Under the pieces are notes generated by a model that was not told the origin of the DNA, made no database searches, and worked only from the letters and a program-made list of their open reading frames with translations. From Candidatus Mycobacterium methanotrophicum (GTDB lineage: Bacteria; Actinomycetota; Actinomycetes; Mycobacteriales; Mycobacteriaceae), in the NCBI RefSeq assembly GCF_023515995.1, contig NZ_CP097320.1, positions 1,488,001 to 1,552,000 of the forward strand: a stretch of DNA of 64,000 bases, given 5' to 3'. A program made the position numbers and the translations under genes. Each line of letters opens with the position of its first letter. The first letter of the stretch is position 1. Below are positions 1-9,950 of this stretch, piece by piece.

Positions 1-1710
1 TGCGAGGTGGCGCCCGAAGGCGGCACCCGCAGGCAGATCTGGGTCGTCACAACAGATCCCGACGATCGAATGGCGCGGCGCATCGATCGCGAAGAAGCCG
101 GGACCGCCGACCTGATCGCCTGGGACGGCGTTCAAGTGGCGGCGATCCTGACCGGTGAGGACGGGGTGGGCCGGTCGTGCCTGATCGATCCGGCCGATGG
201 AACTTGCGCAGTCCTGGATTGCCGATCCGGCGGCCGACTGGTCGATGCGTGGGCCGGGGCGGCGCTGATCCGGGTCGGTCCGCGCGGCTATCGCGAACTG
301 GTCATGCTGCACGGCCAAACCGAAATCGCTTTGCTGCCCTCCGATCCGGGCTCGACCACCGACCATGGGGTGATTCTCGACGACCACCATCCGCGCCGTC
401 TGCTCCACGGCCAGGATGGCGAGCGGACCAAGCTGTACCGGCCGGCCAAGACCTACCAAACGACCCGGAGCCGCCGGGGGTTGCGGGCTGACTGGTTCGG
501 CCGCGGATACGTGCGGGCACTGATCCGCAGCGAAAATGGGTGCGAGCACGCGCGGTTGCTCGAGGTGACGGCCACCCACGATGGCGTCAGCTACTTCGTG
601 GTTGCAGAACGGCCGGACTGCGACCTCGATGAGTTCGTGGTCAGTGATGACCTGTCCACGGTGGCATTGCTCTGGAATATGCAGGGCCGCAGCGAGTTAC
701 AGATCCTTCAGTACGCCGACTACACGCTGGACGAACCGATCCCGCTGCCGGGCATGGTGGCAAGCGAGTTGTCGATCAGCGCCGGGGGCTCGGTGGTCGC
801 GATGACCCTCGAGGGACCGTCGTTGCCGCGGACCGTTGCGCTGGTGGATCCGCGCACGCGCGAATGGGAACCGATCGACCGCGAACCCAGCCGCGGTCCG
901 ATCGTCCCCGGTTTCTCGCCCGGCGCAGGCCCCGAGACGATCACCACGCGGGATGGGTTGAAGCTCAACGCATGGCTGTACCGGCCGACCGATACCGAGA
1001 GCGTGGGCGCGGTGATTTATCTGCACGGCGGGCCCGAAGGCCAGTCCCGGCCGCGCTACAACGAGTTTTTTTCCTACCTGGTCAACGACGGGATCGCCGT
1101 GTTGGCGCCGAATGTCCGCGGCTCGGGCGGTTTCGGCCGGACGTTTTCTCACGCCGACGACAAGGAGAAGCGGTTCGCGGCCATCGACGACGTCGCTGAC
1201 TGTGTGAGTTTCATCGTCGAGAATGGCCTGGCCGAACCGCATCGCGTCGCCTGCGCCGGCTGGTCGTACGGTGGCTATCTCACCATGGCGGCAATGACGT
1301 TCTACCCGGCGTTGTTCGCGGCGGGTGTCACCATCTGCGGTATGAGTGACCTCACCACCTGGTATCACAACACCGAGCAGTGGATCGCCGAGGCGGCCTA
1401 TGCCAAGTACGGCCACCCGATCAGCGACCGCGAGGTGCTCGAGCGACTGTCGCCGCTGCGCCGTGTCGATGCGTTGACCGCGCCGTTGCTGGTGGTGCAC
1501 GGCGCTCACGACACCAACGTGCCGCCCAGCGAATCCGAGCAGATCGTCGACGCGTTGCGTGCAGCCGGCCGCGACGTGCGCTTCCTTTTCTTCAGCGACG
1601 ACGGACACGCGATCATCAAACGCGAGAATCGGGCAGCGCTGGCCAGCACGATGAGCGCATGGCTCAACAGAGCATTCGGCGCCGCCGAGCCGCTCGTCGA
1701 AGTGTCATAG
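1..1710 (+). CDS. S9 family prolyl oligopeptidase-like serine peptidase (5' end outside the window)
   Basis: The frame is open from base 1, so the gene probably starts upstream; the first start codon inside the window is GTG at 7, giving 567 residues. The first half looks like a beta-propeller without strong motifs. The second half is an alpha/beta hydrolase with an oxyanion-type HGGPEG segment and a G-W-S-Y-G-G nucleophile elbow. Counting from the GTG at 7, Ser420, Asp502 (HGAHD) and His534 (DDGHA) form the expected catalytic triad. Known family members cleave short peptides after proline or act as acylaminoacyl peptidases; the substrate here is unknown. No signal peptide can be judged because the N-terminus is missing. 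Confidence 0.85.
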   Translation, partial: CEVAPEGGTRRQIWVVTTDPDDRMARRIDREEAGTADLIAWDGVQVAAILTGEDGVGRSCLIDPADGTCAVLDCRSGGRLVDAWAGAALIRVGPRGYRELVMLHGQTEIALLPSDPGSTTDHGVILDDHHPRRLLHGQDGERTKLYRPAKTYQTTRSRRGLRADWFGRGYVRALIRSENGCEHARLLEVTATHDGVSYFVVAERPDCDLDEFVVSDDLSTVALLWNMQGRSELQILQYADYTLDEPIPLPGMVASELSISAGGSVVAMTLEGPSLPRTVALVDPRTREWEPIDREPSRGPIVPGFSPGAGPETITTRDGLKLNAWLYRPTDTESVGAVIYLHGGPEGQSRPRYNEFFSYLVNDGIAVLAPNVRGSGGFGRTFSHADDKEKRFAAIDDVADCVSFIVENGLAEPHRVACAGWSYGGYLTMAAMTFYPALFAAGVTICGMSDLTTWYHNTEQWIAEAAYAKYGHPISDREVLERLSPLRRVDALTAPLLVVHGAHDTNVPPSESEQIVDALRAAGRDVRFLFFSDDGHAIIKRENRAALASTMSAWLNRAFGAAEPLVEVS

Positions 1711-1836
1711 TGCACCCAGACCCGAGAGCAGGGCGTCGGGGTTGAATAACAGGCCAAGATCGGTGAGGTCGACGGCCGGGGTCGACCGGACCAACTCGGG
1801 CATGTTCGCCCACTCCGTCGACTCAGCGGTAGGGTG
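1705..1836 (-). pseudogene. Possible 3' gene remnant, unassigned
   Basis: A minus-strand frame without a start reads TAESTEWANMPELV and continues VDLTDLGLLFNPDALLS to a TGA that overlaps the end of the S9 peptidase gene. Its composition is protein-like and resembles the tail of an exported mycobacterial esterase or PE-PPE protein. That resemblance is an impression, not an identification. It could be chance. Confidence 0.3.
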
Positions 1837-1928
1837 ACGGACTTGCGTGACAGGGCGTACATAGGGCGTGCATAGGCCACATCGACGGACCGGCCCGGGC
1901 TGACCGACCCGCTCGCCGTATGTCCCGA

Positions 1929-2978
1929 TCAGGGCAGCAGGGAGTCCGCGATGCCGAGGCTACTGAAGATCTCGGCGCCAAGCTCGACGCCCAGCTGCTG
2001 GGCGTCGAGCGAGGCCTGGGGAATTTGGTCCAGCGCTTGCACGGCCTGTGCCAACACCTCAGCGGTGTCGGTGGATACGGTGGCCGGAGTCGCCGCTGCG
2101 GCGACGGTGTCGGCGGTCGCGTTGGGCGGAATTATCCCCAACCCGAGCAAGGCTGTGTTCCACAAAGCCGACAGACCGTCGACGCCTGAACTGTCGATGC
2201 TGAAGTAGTCGGTCAAGCCGTCCGTGGTCTGGGTGGCCGAGGCGATTTCGGTCGGCGTCAAACCCAGGTATTCCAGGTGATCGGTGAACATGCCGAGCAG
2301 GTTGGCGCCGTTGTCCCAGTTTGACCAGCCATCTCCGGTCAGGGAGTAGACGTCGGTGGGGTACAGGTCGTCGGGAGTGGTGGCGCCCAGCACCGGAGAA
2401 GTCACTCCCGCCAGGGCGAAAAGCTCGGTCGCCGGTTGCTGCCACGACTCAGGCAGCGAGCTGACGACCGTGTTCAAAAACCCGCCCTCGGCAGACGCGC
2501 TGTCGCCCACCATGACGAAATTCAGATCAGCTTGGGGTATGTGGTCGGCCGCCAGCTGCTGCTCGGCCAGGGATATCTCGACCGCGCCCGCCGAGTAACC
2601 GAAGACGTAGAGCGGGTCTGCTGCGCTCAAATCGCCGGCGCTGTAGTCGCCTTCGATCGTTTGCACCAGCGCTTGCACGCCGGGCCCAATGTTCTGCACC
2701 TCGTTGCCCACATCTGGTGTGAGGAAAACCGTCGCGGTCCCGTCGAACCCGTTCGGCGCCAGATACAGCGCATTGGCGACGTCGGCATACTCCGCGTTTT
2801 CCGCCGGAATCAGAACCAGGGCGTCGTTGCTATCGGCGCCATCGCCGCTCGTTAACGCCACATCGCAGCGATAGACCCTAGTGGTCGGCAGTGGATAGCG
2901 TGATCCGCTTATCGGATACAGGGATCCGCTGATCAGCAACGGTAGGGTCAAGACCGTGCCGGCGACCACCTTGTTCAT
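1929..2978 (-). CDS. PE-PPE domain-containing exported protein, alpha/beta-hydrolase fold
   Basis: The 349-residue protein starts at an ATG preceded by a GGAGGA ribosome-binding site. Residues 1-25 look like a signal peptide or membrane anchor. The rest matches the PE-PPE C-terminal domain, a serine-hydrolase-like fold found behind PE or PPE modules: a hydrolase nucleophile elbow G-Y-S-A-G follows LYVF, and the downstream segment LNFVMVGDSASAEGGF is typical of the family. No PE or PPE N-terminal module is present, so this is the stand-alone secreted form. Family members have been linked to esterase activity on short acyl chains; activity here is inferred only. Confidence 0.8.
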   Translation of the reverse strand: MNKVVAGTVLTLPLLISGSLYPISGSRYPLPTTRVYRCDVALTSGDGADSNDALVLIPAENAEYADVANALYLAPNGFDGTATVFLTPDVGNEVQNIGPGVQALVQTIEGDYSAGDLSAADPLYVFGYSAGAVEISLAEQQLAADHIPQADLNFVMVGDSASAEGGFLNTVVSSLPESWQQPATELFALAGVTSPVLGATTPDDLYPTDVYSLTGDGWSNWDNGANLLGMFTDHLEYLGLTPTEIASATQTTDGLTDYFSIDSSGVDGLSALWNTALLGLGIIPPNATADTVAAAATPATVSTDTAEVLAQAVQALDQIPQASLDAQQLGVELGAEIFSSLGIADSLLP

Positions 2979-3050
2979 CGGCCGTCCTCCGATACCTGGG
3001 CACGGTGCTGTCGGACGCGGCTAGCCGTCAAGCAAGGAAGGTGCGCTGGC

Positions 3051-3368
3051 GTAGCAAGGCTAACCCTTCGGCAGGGCGCCGTCAAAGTTTCGGCCTCACC
3101 GCGCGAAGGCAAGCGCATCGGGGTCAGCTACTTCTTGGTCGGCGTGATCGCTGTGCTCGCCTATCATGTCGCGACGCCGCGGCGATGGGGTTAGCTCGCC
3201 GTCTTGATCACCGTCTTCCTCGGCCCGCTGATCTTCGACCGGAAGTTCACTGCGATCGGCCACTTCTCGGCGATCGTCATCGGCCTACTGCTCTATCCGG
3301 TGGCACGACGCCGGGACGGACCACCAGTGCGCCCGGCTCAGCTACTCGTTGTACCTAAGTCCAGGTAG
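3051..3368 (+). pseudogene. Decayed membrane-protein gene (Rv3434c/rhomboid-like position)
   Basis: One frame runs through hydrophobic stretches VSYFLVGVIAVLAYHVA and, after a TAG at 3192-3194, LAVLITVFLGPLIF and GHFSAIVIGLLLYPVAR, ending at TAG 3366-3368. No start codon is evident. Two transmembrane segments and the GH-containing last helix resemble rhomboid-like membrane proteins. In M. tuberculosis a transmembrane gene, Rv3434c, sits immediately beyond nnrD, which matches this location. The in-frame stop and missing 5' end mark it as a pseudogene. Family assignment is inference. Confidence 0.5.
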
Positions 3369-4189
3369 CGCTCACGTATCCGAGCCCGGAGAACATCGCG
3401 GCTTCCTCGTCGTTGTCTGTCTGCACCGAAAGACCGTGCGCGGCACACAGGTCAGCCACGCTGGTGGCCGAAACATCCCAGCCGTGGCTGCCGAGATAGT
3501 CGACCACGTCGTTGCGGTCGCCGCCGTACCACAAATCGGCCAGTTCCACGTCGAACCCGTGATCGCGCCATCGTTCGGTGGCTTGGCGCATCCGGTCTGC
3601 CATCATCGGCAGCGCCTGGCTGGCGTCCGCCACGCTCTCGGTGGCGAGCTGACTACCCGCGGCGCTCAGCATGGCGATGTTGTCCAGCAGCGCGTCCTGA
3701 GCGTCCGGCGGCAAAAACGGCATCAAGCCCTCTGCGCTCCACGCGGTGGGTTGGGCGGGGTCAAAACCGGCCCTGCGTAGTGCGGTCGGCCAGTCGTCGC
3801 GCAGATCGATGGCCACCGAGCGAAGGTCGGCGGTGGGGGCGGGCATCCAATCCCGATGCCAGGATCACCGCCTGGCGGATTCCGCCGTCGGTCGCCCGGA
3901 CAAAGAAGTCGTCGAAGTAGCGGGTGCGCACGGCCATCATGTCGCGCATACGTTGCACGCCCCACTCGCCGTCGTCGTCGACCTCGGCCGGATTCAATTC
4001 GCCAGTGGCCAAGCGGGTGAAGAAGTCGACGCCCACCGCGCGGACCAGCGGCTCGGCGAAGGGATCGGTGATCAGTGGGTTAGCCGCCCGGCTCGCCAAC
4101 GCGCGGCCAACCGCGACGCCGGTAGCGGTGGCGCCCACGCTGGTAGCCAAGTCCCAGGTGTCATTATCGGTACGGTCGGTCCGTGCCAT
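3355..4189 (-). pseudogene. SAM-dependent methyltransferase (TIGR00027/Rv0146-type), deletion-frameshifted
   Basis: The N-terminal part starts at ATG 4189 (RBS AGGAG) and reads the family signature [19 protein letters not shown] through ILASGLDAR, the end of SAM motif I. It then leaves frame near 3840. The C-terminal part is intact in another frame from [17 protein letters not shown] to the stop at 3355. In intact relatives about 30 residues (the YRLPWP segment and the acidic SAM-binding strand) lie between these blocks, so the lesion is a deletion of roughly 85-95 bp that also shifts the frame. Loss of the SAM-contacting strand makes the product non-functional. Confidence 0.85.
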
Positions 4190-4273
4190 GTTCGCCTCTC
4201 CTGTGTCGTGCCGGCTTGATACTTAGCTCATTTAATCGACTGTACCCGCGTTCGGACACGTAATCTGGGTCAG

Positions 4274-5695
4274 ATGCGGCACTACTACTCGGCTGAGGCG
4301 ATCCGCGAAGCCGAAGCGCCGCTGCTGGCCAGCCTGCCCGACGGCGCGCTGATGAGGCGGGCGGCCTACGGGCTGGCCAACGCGATCGTCGGCGAGCTGA
4401 TCGCGCGCACCGGCGGGGTTGCCGGACGCCGGGTGTGCGCGGTCGTCGGCTCGGGCGACAACGGCGGCGACGCCCTGTGGGCCGCAACCTTCCTGCGCCG
4501 CCGCGGCGCGGCCGCCGACGCGATCCTGCTCAAACCGGAACGCACCCACCGCAAGGGACTGGCGGCGTTGCGCAAGGCCGGTGGCCGGATTGTCGAAAAC
4601 ATCTCTGCGGCAACTGATCTGGTTATCGACGGCGTCGTCGGCATCTCCGGCTCGGGGTCACTGCGACCGGACGCGGCCGACGTCTTCAAAAACGTTGATA
4701 ACAAAGCGATTCCGGTTGTCGCCGTTGACATCCCCAGCGGCGTCGACGTGGCGACCGGTGCGATCACCGGCCCGGCGGTGCACGCCGCGCTGACCGTGAC
4801 CTTCGGCGGCCTCAAGCCAGTACACGCGCTGGCCGACTGCGGCCGTGTCCGCCTCGTCGACATCGGCCTGGATCTGCCCGAGACCGACATCGTCGGGTTC
4901 GACGCCGCCGACGTGGCCGCGCGCTGGCCGGTGCCCGGACCGCAGGACGACAAGTACACGCAGGGGGTGACCGGGGTGATGGCCGGCTCGTCGACGTATC
5001 CGGGCGCCGCGGTGCTGTGCACCGGCGCTGCCGTGGCGGCGACCTCCGGCATGGTCCGCTACGCGGGCAGCGCGCACAGCGAGGTGCTGGCCCGTTGGCC
5101 CGAGGTGATCGCGTCGCCCACCCCGGCGGCGGCCGGGAGGGTGCAGGCCTGGGTCGTCGGGCCGGGTCTGGGCACCGACGAGACCGGGGCCGCCGCGCTG
5201 TGGTTCGCGCTGGGCACCGACCTGCCGGTGCTGGTCGACGCCGACGGGCTGACCATCCTGGCGGCGCATCCCGACATGATCGGTTCGCGCCGCGCGCCGA
5301 CCGTGCTGACGCCGCACGCCGGCGAGTTCGCCCGACTGGCCGGCGCTGCGCCCGGCGACGACCGCGTCGGCGCCACCCGCAAGCTCGCCGACGCGCTCGG
5401 GGTCACCGTGCTGCTGAAGGGCAACGTGACCGTCATCGCCGAACCCGGGGGGCGTGTCCACCTCAACCCGGCCGGGCAGTCCTGGGCGGCCACCGCGGGG
5501 TCCGGAGACGTGCTGTCCGGTATGATCGGCGCTCTGCTGGCCGCGGGGCTGCCGACGGGCGAAGCCGCGGCCGCCGCGGCCTTCGTGCACGCCCGCGCCG
5601 CGGCGCTGTCGGCCGCCGACCCGGGGCCGGGTGACGCGCCGACATCGGCGTCACGGATCATCCCGCACATCCGCGCCGCCCTGGCAAGCCTGTAA
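4274..5695 (+). CDS. nnrD: Bifunctional NAD(P)HX epimerase/dehydratase
   Basis: The 473-residue protein joins an N-terminal YjeF epimerase domain (residues ~1-205; VVGSGDNGGDALWAA and VAVDIPSGVD motifs) to a C-terminal ribokinase-like dehydratase domain (residues ~215-470; VDADGLTIL, LTPHAGEFARL, and SWAATAGSGDVLSGMIGAL with the catalytic Asp of GSGD). It repairs hydrated NADH and NADPH: the epimerase interconverts R and S forms and the ADP-dependent dehydratase restores the S form. It is the homologue of Rv3433c and lies 24 bp upstream of gadB in the same direction, as in M. tuberculosis. No lesion seen. Confidence 0.95.
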   Translation: MRHYYSAEAIREAEAPLLASLPDGALMRRAAYGLANAIVGELIARTGGVAGRRVCAVVGSGDNGGDALWAATFLRRRGAAADAILLKPERTHRKGLAALRKAGGRIVENISAATDLVIDGVVGISGSGSLRPDAADVFKNVDNKAIPVVAVDIPSGVDVATGAITGPAVHAALTVTFGGLKPVHALADCGRVRLVDIGLDLPETDIVGFDAADVAARWPVPGPQDDKYTQGVTGVMAGSSTYPGAAVLCTGAAVAATSGMVRYAGSAHSEVLARWPEVIASPTPAAAGRVQAWVVGPGLGTDETGAAALWFALGTDLPVLVDADGLTILAAHPDMIGSRRAPTVLTPHAGEFARLAGAAPGDDRVGATRKLADALGVTVLLKGNVTVIAEPGGRVHLNPAGQSWAATAGSGDVLSGMIGALLAAGLPTGEAAAAAAFVHARAAALSAADPGPGDAPTSASRIIPHIRAALASL

Positions 5696-5719
5696 ACCCG
5701 CCACCAGAAAGGATCTGCC

Positions 5720-7102
5720 ATGTCGAAACATCTGTCCGTGCCCGCGCACTCGATCGCCCCCGCCTACACGGGCCGGCTGTTCACCGCCCCGATCCCGGCG
5801 CTGCGGCTGCCCGAGGAGTCGATGGATCCCGACGCGGCCTACCGCTTCATCCATGACGAGTTGATGCTCGACGGCAGCTCACGGCTCAACCTGGCGACCT
5901 TCGTGACCACCTGGATGGACCCGCAGGCCGGCCAACTGATGGCCGAGGCGTTCGACAAGAACATGATCGACAAGGACGAATACCCCGCCACCGCGGCCAT
6001 CGAGCAGCGCTGCGTGTCGATGGTGGCTGACCTGTTCCACGCCGAGGGGCTGCGTGACGACGACCCGGCCAGCGCCACCGGGGTGTCGACGATCGGATCC
6101 AGCGAGGCGGTCATGCTGGGTGGTCTGGCGCTGAAGTGGCGCTGGCGCCAACGGGTCGGGGCCGGTGGGAAGGGCCGTACCCCGAACCTGGTGATGGGTT
6201 CGAACGTGCAGGTGGTGTGGGAGAAGTTCTGCCGCTACTTCGACGTCGAACCCCGCTACCTCCCGATGGAAACGGGGCGTTACGTCATCACCCCCGAGCA
6301 GGTGCTGGACGCCGTCGACGAGGACACCATCGGTGTGGTCGCGATCCTGGGCACCACCTACACCGGTGAACTCGAGCCGGTTGACCAGATCTGCGCGGCG
6401 CTGGACCGGCTGGCGGCCGGTGGTGGAGTAGACGTCCCGGTGCATGTCGACGCCGCCAGCGGCGGTTTTGTGGCGCCGTTCCTGCATCCGCGGCTGAAGT
6501 GGGATTTCCGGCTACCGCGGGTGGTGTCGATCAATGTCAGCGGACACAAATACGGGCTGACCTATCCCGGGGTCGGGTTCGTGGTGTGGCGCAGCGCCGA
6601 GCACCTGCCCGAAGAGCTGGTGTTCCGGGTCAACTACCTCGGCGGCGACATGCCGACCTTCACGCTGAACTTCTCGCGGCCGGGCAATCAAATCGTCGGC
6701 CAGTACTACAACTTTCTGCGGCTCGGCCGCCAGGGGTACACCCAGGTCATGCAGACGCTGTCGCAGACGGCGCGCTGGCTGGGTGACCGGTTGGCCGAAA
6801 GCGAACACTTCGAGGTGGTCTCGGACGGTTCGGCGATCCCGGTGGTGTGTTGCCGGCTCCGCGAGGACCGCGGCTACACCGAATTCGACGTCTCCCACGA
6901 ACTGCGGACCTGCGGCTGGCAGGTGCCGGCCTACACAATGCCGGACAACGCCGCCGACATATCGGTGCTGCGCATCGTGGTGCGGGAAGGTTTCTCCGCC
7001 GACCTGGCCCGGGCGCTGCACGACGACACCCACGCCGCGCTGGCCAGCCTGGACAAGCTGAAGCCCAGCGGCCACTACAAAGCCGGGCATTTCGCGCACT
7101 AA
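5720..7102 (+). CDS. gadB: Glutamate decarboxylase
   Basis: The 460-residue PLP-dependent group II decarboxylase converts glutamate to GABA and CO2, consuming a proton. Visible are the substrate-binding [18 protein letters not shown] segment, the HVDAASGG motif (Asp and Ala contacting PLP), and SGHKYG with the Schiff-base lysine at residue 277. Length and order match bacterial GadB. The start ATG has AAAGGA 10 bp upstream. It follows nnrD closely, probably as one transcript. In M. tuberculosis several PPE and insertion genes separate gadB from alr; here alr follows almost directly. Confidence 0.95.
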   Translation: MSKHLSVPAHSIAPAYTGRLFTAPIPALRLPEESMDPDAAYRFIHDELMLDGSSRLNLATFVTTWMDPQAGQLMAEAFDKNMIDKDEYPATAAIEQRCVSMVADLFHAEGLRDDDPASATGVSTIGSSEAVMLGGLALKWRWRQRVGAGGKGRTPNLVMGSNVQVVWEKFCRYFDVEPRYLPMETGRYVITPEQVLDAVDEDTIGVVAILGTTYTGELEPVDQICAALDRLAAGGGVDVPVHVDAASGGFVAPFLHPRLKWDFRLPRVVSINVSGHKYGLTYPGVGFVVWRSAEHLPEELVFRVNYLGGDMPTFTLNFSRPGNQIVGQYYNFLRLGRQGYTQVMQTLSQTARWLGDRLAESEHFEVVSDGSAIPVVCCRLREDRGYTEFDVSHELRTCGWQVPAYTMPDNAADISVLRIVVREGFSADLARALHDDTHAALASLDKLKPSGHYKAGHFAH

Positions 7103-7205
7103 TTTCTTGGCGTCGAACGTCGACTTGTCGGGCCGATCAGGTCAAAAGCCCAGCAACAAGTCGACGCTCGACGGGGCTCGGAGCACGTCTGGGAGAATAG
7201 CGGCC

Positions 7206-8366
7206 GTGGCCGTTACCCCGATATCCCTGGCGCCGGGCGTCCTCGCCGAGGCCGTGGTGGACTTGGCCGCCATTGCGCACAACGTGCGGGTGCTGCGCGA
7301 GCACGCCGGCGGTGCGCAAGTGATGGCTGTAGTCAAGGCCGACGGCTATGGGCACGGCGCCACTCAGGTTGCCCGCACCGCGTTGGCAGCCGGTGCCGCC
7401 GAACTGGGTGTCGCGACCGTCGACGAGGCGCTGGCGCTGCGCGCCGACGGCATCACCGCGCCGGTGCTGGCCTGGCTGCATCCGCCCGGCCTCGACTTCG
7501 CGTCCGCGCTGCTGGCCGACGTCGAGATCGCGGTGTCGTCGGTGCGCCAGCTCGACGAGGTATTGGACGCGGTCCGCCGCACCGGCCGTACGGCCACCGT
7601 CACCGTCAAGGTGGATACCGGGCTGAACCGCAACGGCGTCGCGCCGGGTCACTACCCGGCGATGCTGACCGCGCTGCGGCAAGCCGTCGCCGAGGATGCC
7701 CTGCGGCTACGGGGGCTGATGTCGCATATGGTGTACGCCGACGAACCCGACAACCCGATCAATAACGTTCAGGCGGGGCGGTTTACCGAGATGATGGCAC
7801 AAGCACGCGACCACGGCGTGCACTTCGAGGTGGCCCATCTGTCGAACTCGTCGTCAACGATGTCGCGACCCGACCTGGCCTTCGACATGGTGCGGCCAGG
7901 GATCGCGGTGTACGGCCTGAGCCCGGCGCCGACGCTTGGCGCCATGGGACTGATACCGGCGATGACGGTGAAATGCGCTGTCGCATCAGTTAAGTCGGTT
8001 CGAGCGGGCGAGGGCGTGTCGTATGGGCACACCTGGGTCGCCGAGCGTGACATCACCGTCGCGCTGATGCCGATCGGCTATGCGGACGGTGTTTTCCGGT
8101 CGCTGGGCGGGCGGCTAAACGTGCTGATCAACGGCAGGCGTCGCCCCGGCGTCGGGCGGATCTGCATGGACCAGTTCATGGTCGACCTCGGCCCGGGGCA
8201 TGTCGATGTCGCCGAAGGCGACGAGGCAATCCTGTTCGGACCGGGCACGCAGGGTGAGCCGACCGCGCAGGAGTGGGCAGATCTGCTGGGCACCATCCAT
8301 TACGAAGTGGTGACCAGTCCGCGCGGACGTATCACCAGAACCTACCGCGAGGCCGGAAATCGTTGA
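7206..8366 (+). CDS. alr: Alanine racemase
   Basis: This PLP enzyme interconverts L- and D-alanine for peptidoglycan and is the target of D-cycloserine. With the GTG at 7206 as start the protein has 386 residues and begins [16 protein letters not shown], which lines up with the conserved start of mycobacterial Alr. A longer in-frame opening from TTG 7107 adds residues of unlikely composition. The PLP lysine is Lys44 ([10 protein letters not shown]) and the second catalytic base is Tyr273 (SYGHTW); the C-terminal [13 protein letters not shown] motif is present. Its TGA overlaps the TTG start of the next gene, suggesting translational coupling. Confidence 0.93.
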   Translation: MAVTPISLAPGVLAEAVVDLAAIAHNVRVLREHAGGAQVMAVVKADGYGHGATQVARTALAAGAAELGVATVDEALALRADGITAPVLAWLHPPGLDFASALLADVEIAVSSVRQLDEVLDAVRRTGRTATVTVKVDTGLNRNGVAPGHYPAMLTALRQAVAEDALRLRGLMSHMVYADEPDNPINNVQAGRFTEMMAQARDHGVHFEVAHLSNSSSTMSRPDLAFDMVRPGIAVYGLSPAPTLGAMGLIPAMTVKCAVASVKSVRAGEGVSYGHTWVAERDITVALMPIGYADGVFRSLGGRLNVLINGRRRPGVGRICMDQFMVDLGPGHVDVAEGDEAILFGPGTQGEPTAQEWADLLGTIHYEVVTSPRGRITRTYREAGNR

Positions 8367-9487
8367 GCGGTCCGAACAACGACGGCTTCCACGTGGACAG
8401 GGCCGGTCTGGCGCGGTGGCTGGCAGGTGCCGCGGGCCTGGGCGCGTTAGGCGCCATTGCCGGCATTACGGTGGCCCGTTCGATGACGCGGCGGGCGGAC
8501 ATCGAAGACCCTTATGTCAACGAGAATTTCGAGACTCTCGACGGCGACCGCAGCTACGTCGTGACAACGCCCGACGGCGTGCCGCTGGCGGTGCGCGAGG
8601 TCGGGCCCGCTGACGCGCCACTGACCGTGGTGTTCGCGCATGGGTTCTGCCTTAGCATGGGCGCCTTCCACTTTCAACGCCTGCGGCTGTGCGACGAATG
8701 GGGACCGCACGTCCGGATGATTTTCTACGACCAGCGCGGCCACGGCCAATCCGGCGAGGCTCCGCCGGAAACTTACACGATCACCCAGCTGGGCATGGAC
8801 TTAGAGACGGTGCTACAAGTGATCGCGCCGCGCGGCCCAATCGTGGTCGCCGGCCATTCGATGGGCGCGATGACGGTGCTGTCGCACGCTCGCCAGTTCG
8901 CTCGCCACTACGGCAACCGCATCGTCGGAGTCGCACTGATTTCGTCTGCGGCGCAAGGAGTTGCGAAGTCACCGCTGGGTGAGATCCTGAATAATCCCGC
9001 GCTGGAGGCTGCTCGGTTCGCAGCGCGGTCGGCGCCCAAGTTGGTTCATCGCGGCCGCAACGCGACCCGTTCTCTACTCGGACCGATCCTGCAGGCCGCG
9101 TCCTATGCCGACGTGAACGTCAGCCCGAGCATCGTGGCGTTCTCGGAGCGGATGATGCTCGAGACCCCGATTCCGACCTTGATCGAGTTTCTGCGTGCGT
9201 TGGAAGTCTACGACGAAACGGACGCGCTGCCGACGCTGGCGAAGATCCCGACGCTGGTCGCCTGCGGCGACCACGACTTGGTCACCCCCGCCGAATACTC
9301 GAGGAAAATGGCCGACGCGCTGCCGCAGTCCGAGCTGGTAATCGTCTCCAGGTCGGGGCATTTGGTGTTGCTGTCCAACCCGGATCCGATCAACGACGGG
9401 CTGGTTCGGCTGGTCAAGCGGGCTACCCCGGGCAGAGTTGCAGCGCTGAGGCGGCGGTGGCGCGATCGGGCCCAGCGCCGTGCATGA
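8363..9487 (+). CDS. Alpha/beta-fold hydrolase, membrane-anchored
   Basis: The likely start is TTG 8363, sharing bases with the alr stop (TTGA), giving 374 residues. An in-frame opening continues upstream inside alr but is an artefact. Residues ~10-35 form a hydrophobic anchor ([19 protein letters not shown]). The hydrolase domain has [10 protein letters not shown], the nucleophile elbow GHSMGAM, an acid in [10 protein letters not shown] and the His in SRSGHLVLL, a full Ser-Asp-His triad. The gene sits between alr and tsaE; M. tuberculosis lacks it there, but other mycobacteria have a hydrolase at this position as far as I know. Substrate unknown. Confidence 0.85.
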   Translation: MSGPNNDGFHVDRAGLARWLAGAAGLGALGAIAGITVARSMTRRADIEDPYVNENFETLDGDRSYVVTTPDGVPLAVREVGPADAPLTVVFAHGFCLSMGAFHFQRLRLCDEWGPHVRMIFYDQRGHGQSGEAPPETYTITQLGMDLETVLQVIAPRGPIVVAGHSMGAMTVLSHARQFARHYGNRIVGVALISSAAQGVAKSPLGEILNNPALEAARFAARSAPKLVHRGRNATRSLLGPILQAASYADVNVSPSIVAFSERMMLETPIPTLIEFLRALEVYDETDALPTLAKIPTLVACGDHDLVTPAEYSRKMADALPQSELVIVSRSGHLVLLSNPDPINDGLVRLVKRATPGRVAALRRRWRDRAQRRA

Positions 9488-9950
9488 GGGTCGGTGCGGC
9501 ACGGCCACGCTGCCACGTGTTGAAGACACCGTCGCGCTCGGGTCGTGCCTGGGCGACCAGCTGCGCGCCGGGGACGTCGTGGTGCTTTCCGGCCCGATCG
9601 GGGCGGGAAAGACGGTGTTGGCCAAGGGGATCGCCGCTGCCATGGATGTCGACGGACCCGTCACGTCACCGACGTTCGTACTTGCGCGGGTGCATCCGGC
9701 ACGACGGAGCGGCGCCCCGGCAATGATCCACGTCGACGTCTACCGCTTGCTGGAGCGCACCGGGGCCGATCTGCTCGATGAGCTCGAATCTCTGGATCTG
9801 GACACCGAACTCGACGACGCGGTGGTCGTGGTCGAGTGGGGCGAGGGCCTTGCCGAACGGCTGTCGGATCGGCACCTCGACGTCCGTCTAGAGCGCGTCA
9901 GCAACTCCGATGTGCGGACAGCGACGTGGCAGTGGAGTTGCCGCTCGTGA
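9480..9950 (+). CDS. tsaE: tRNA t6A synthesis ATPase TsaE
   Basis: The 156-residue protein has the Walker A motif GPIGAGKT, the switch-like TSPTFVLA segment, the HVDVYRL strand and the VVEWGEGL motif typical of TsaE. It works with TsaB and TsaD to form N6-threonylcarbamoyladenosine at position 37 of ANN-decoding tRNAs. The GTG start lies inside the end of the hydrolase gene, an 8-bp overlap, and its TGA overlaps the GTG of the next gene. The three t6A genes therefore form one coupled unit. Confidence 0.93.
   Translation: MHEGRCGTATLPRVEDTVALGSCLGDQLRAGDVVVLSGPIGAGKTVLAKGIAAAMDVDGPVTSPTFVLARVHPARRSGAPAMIHVDVYRLLERTGADLLDELESLDLDTELDDAVVVVEWGEGLAERLSDRHLDVRLERVSNSDVRTATWQWSCRS

Noticed and set aside
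3005..3358. 117-residue plus-strand frame
   Set aside because: Arg-rich out-of-frame reading of the decayed membrane-protein gene; the hydrophobic frame is the real one.
7107..7205. Longer N-terminus for alanine racemase
   Set aside because: The added residues are unlike Alr, and the GTG at 7206 lines up with the conserved family start.
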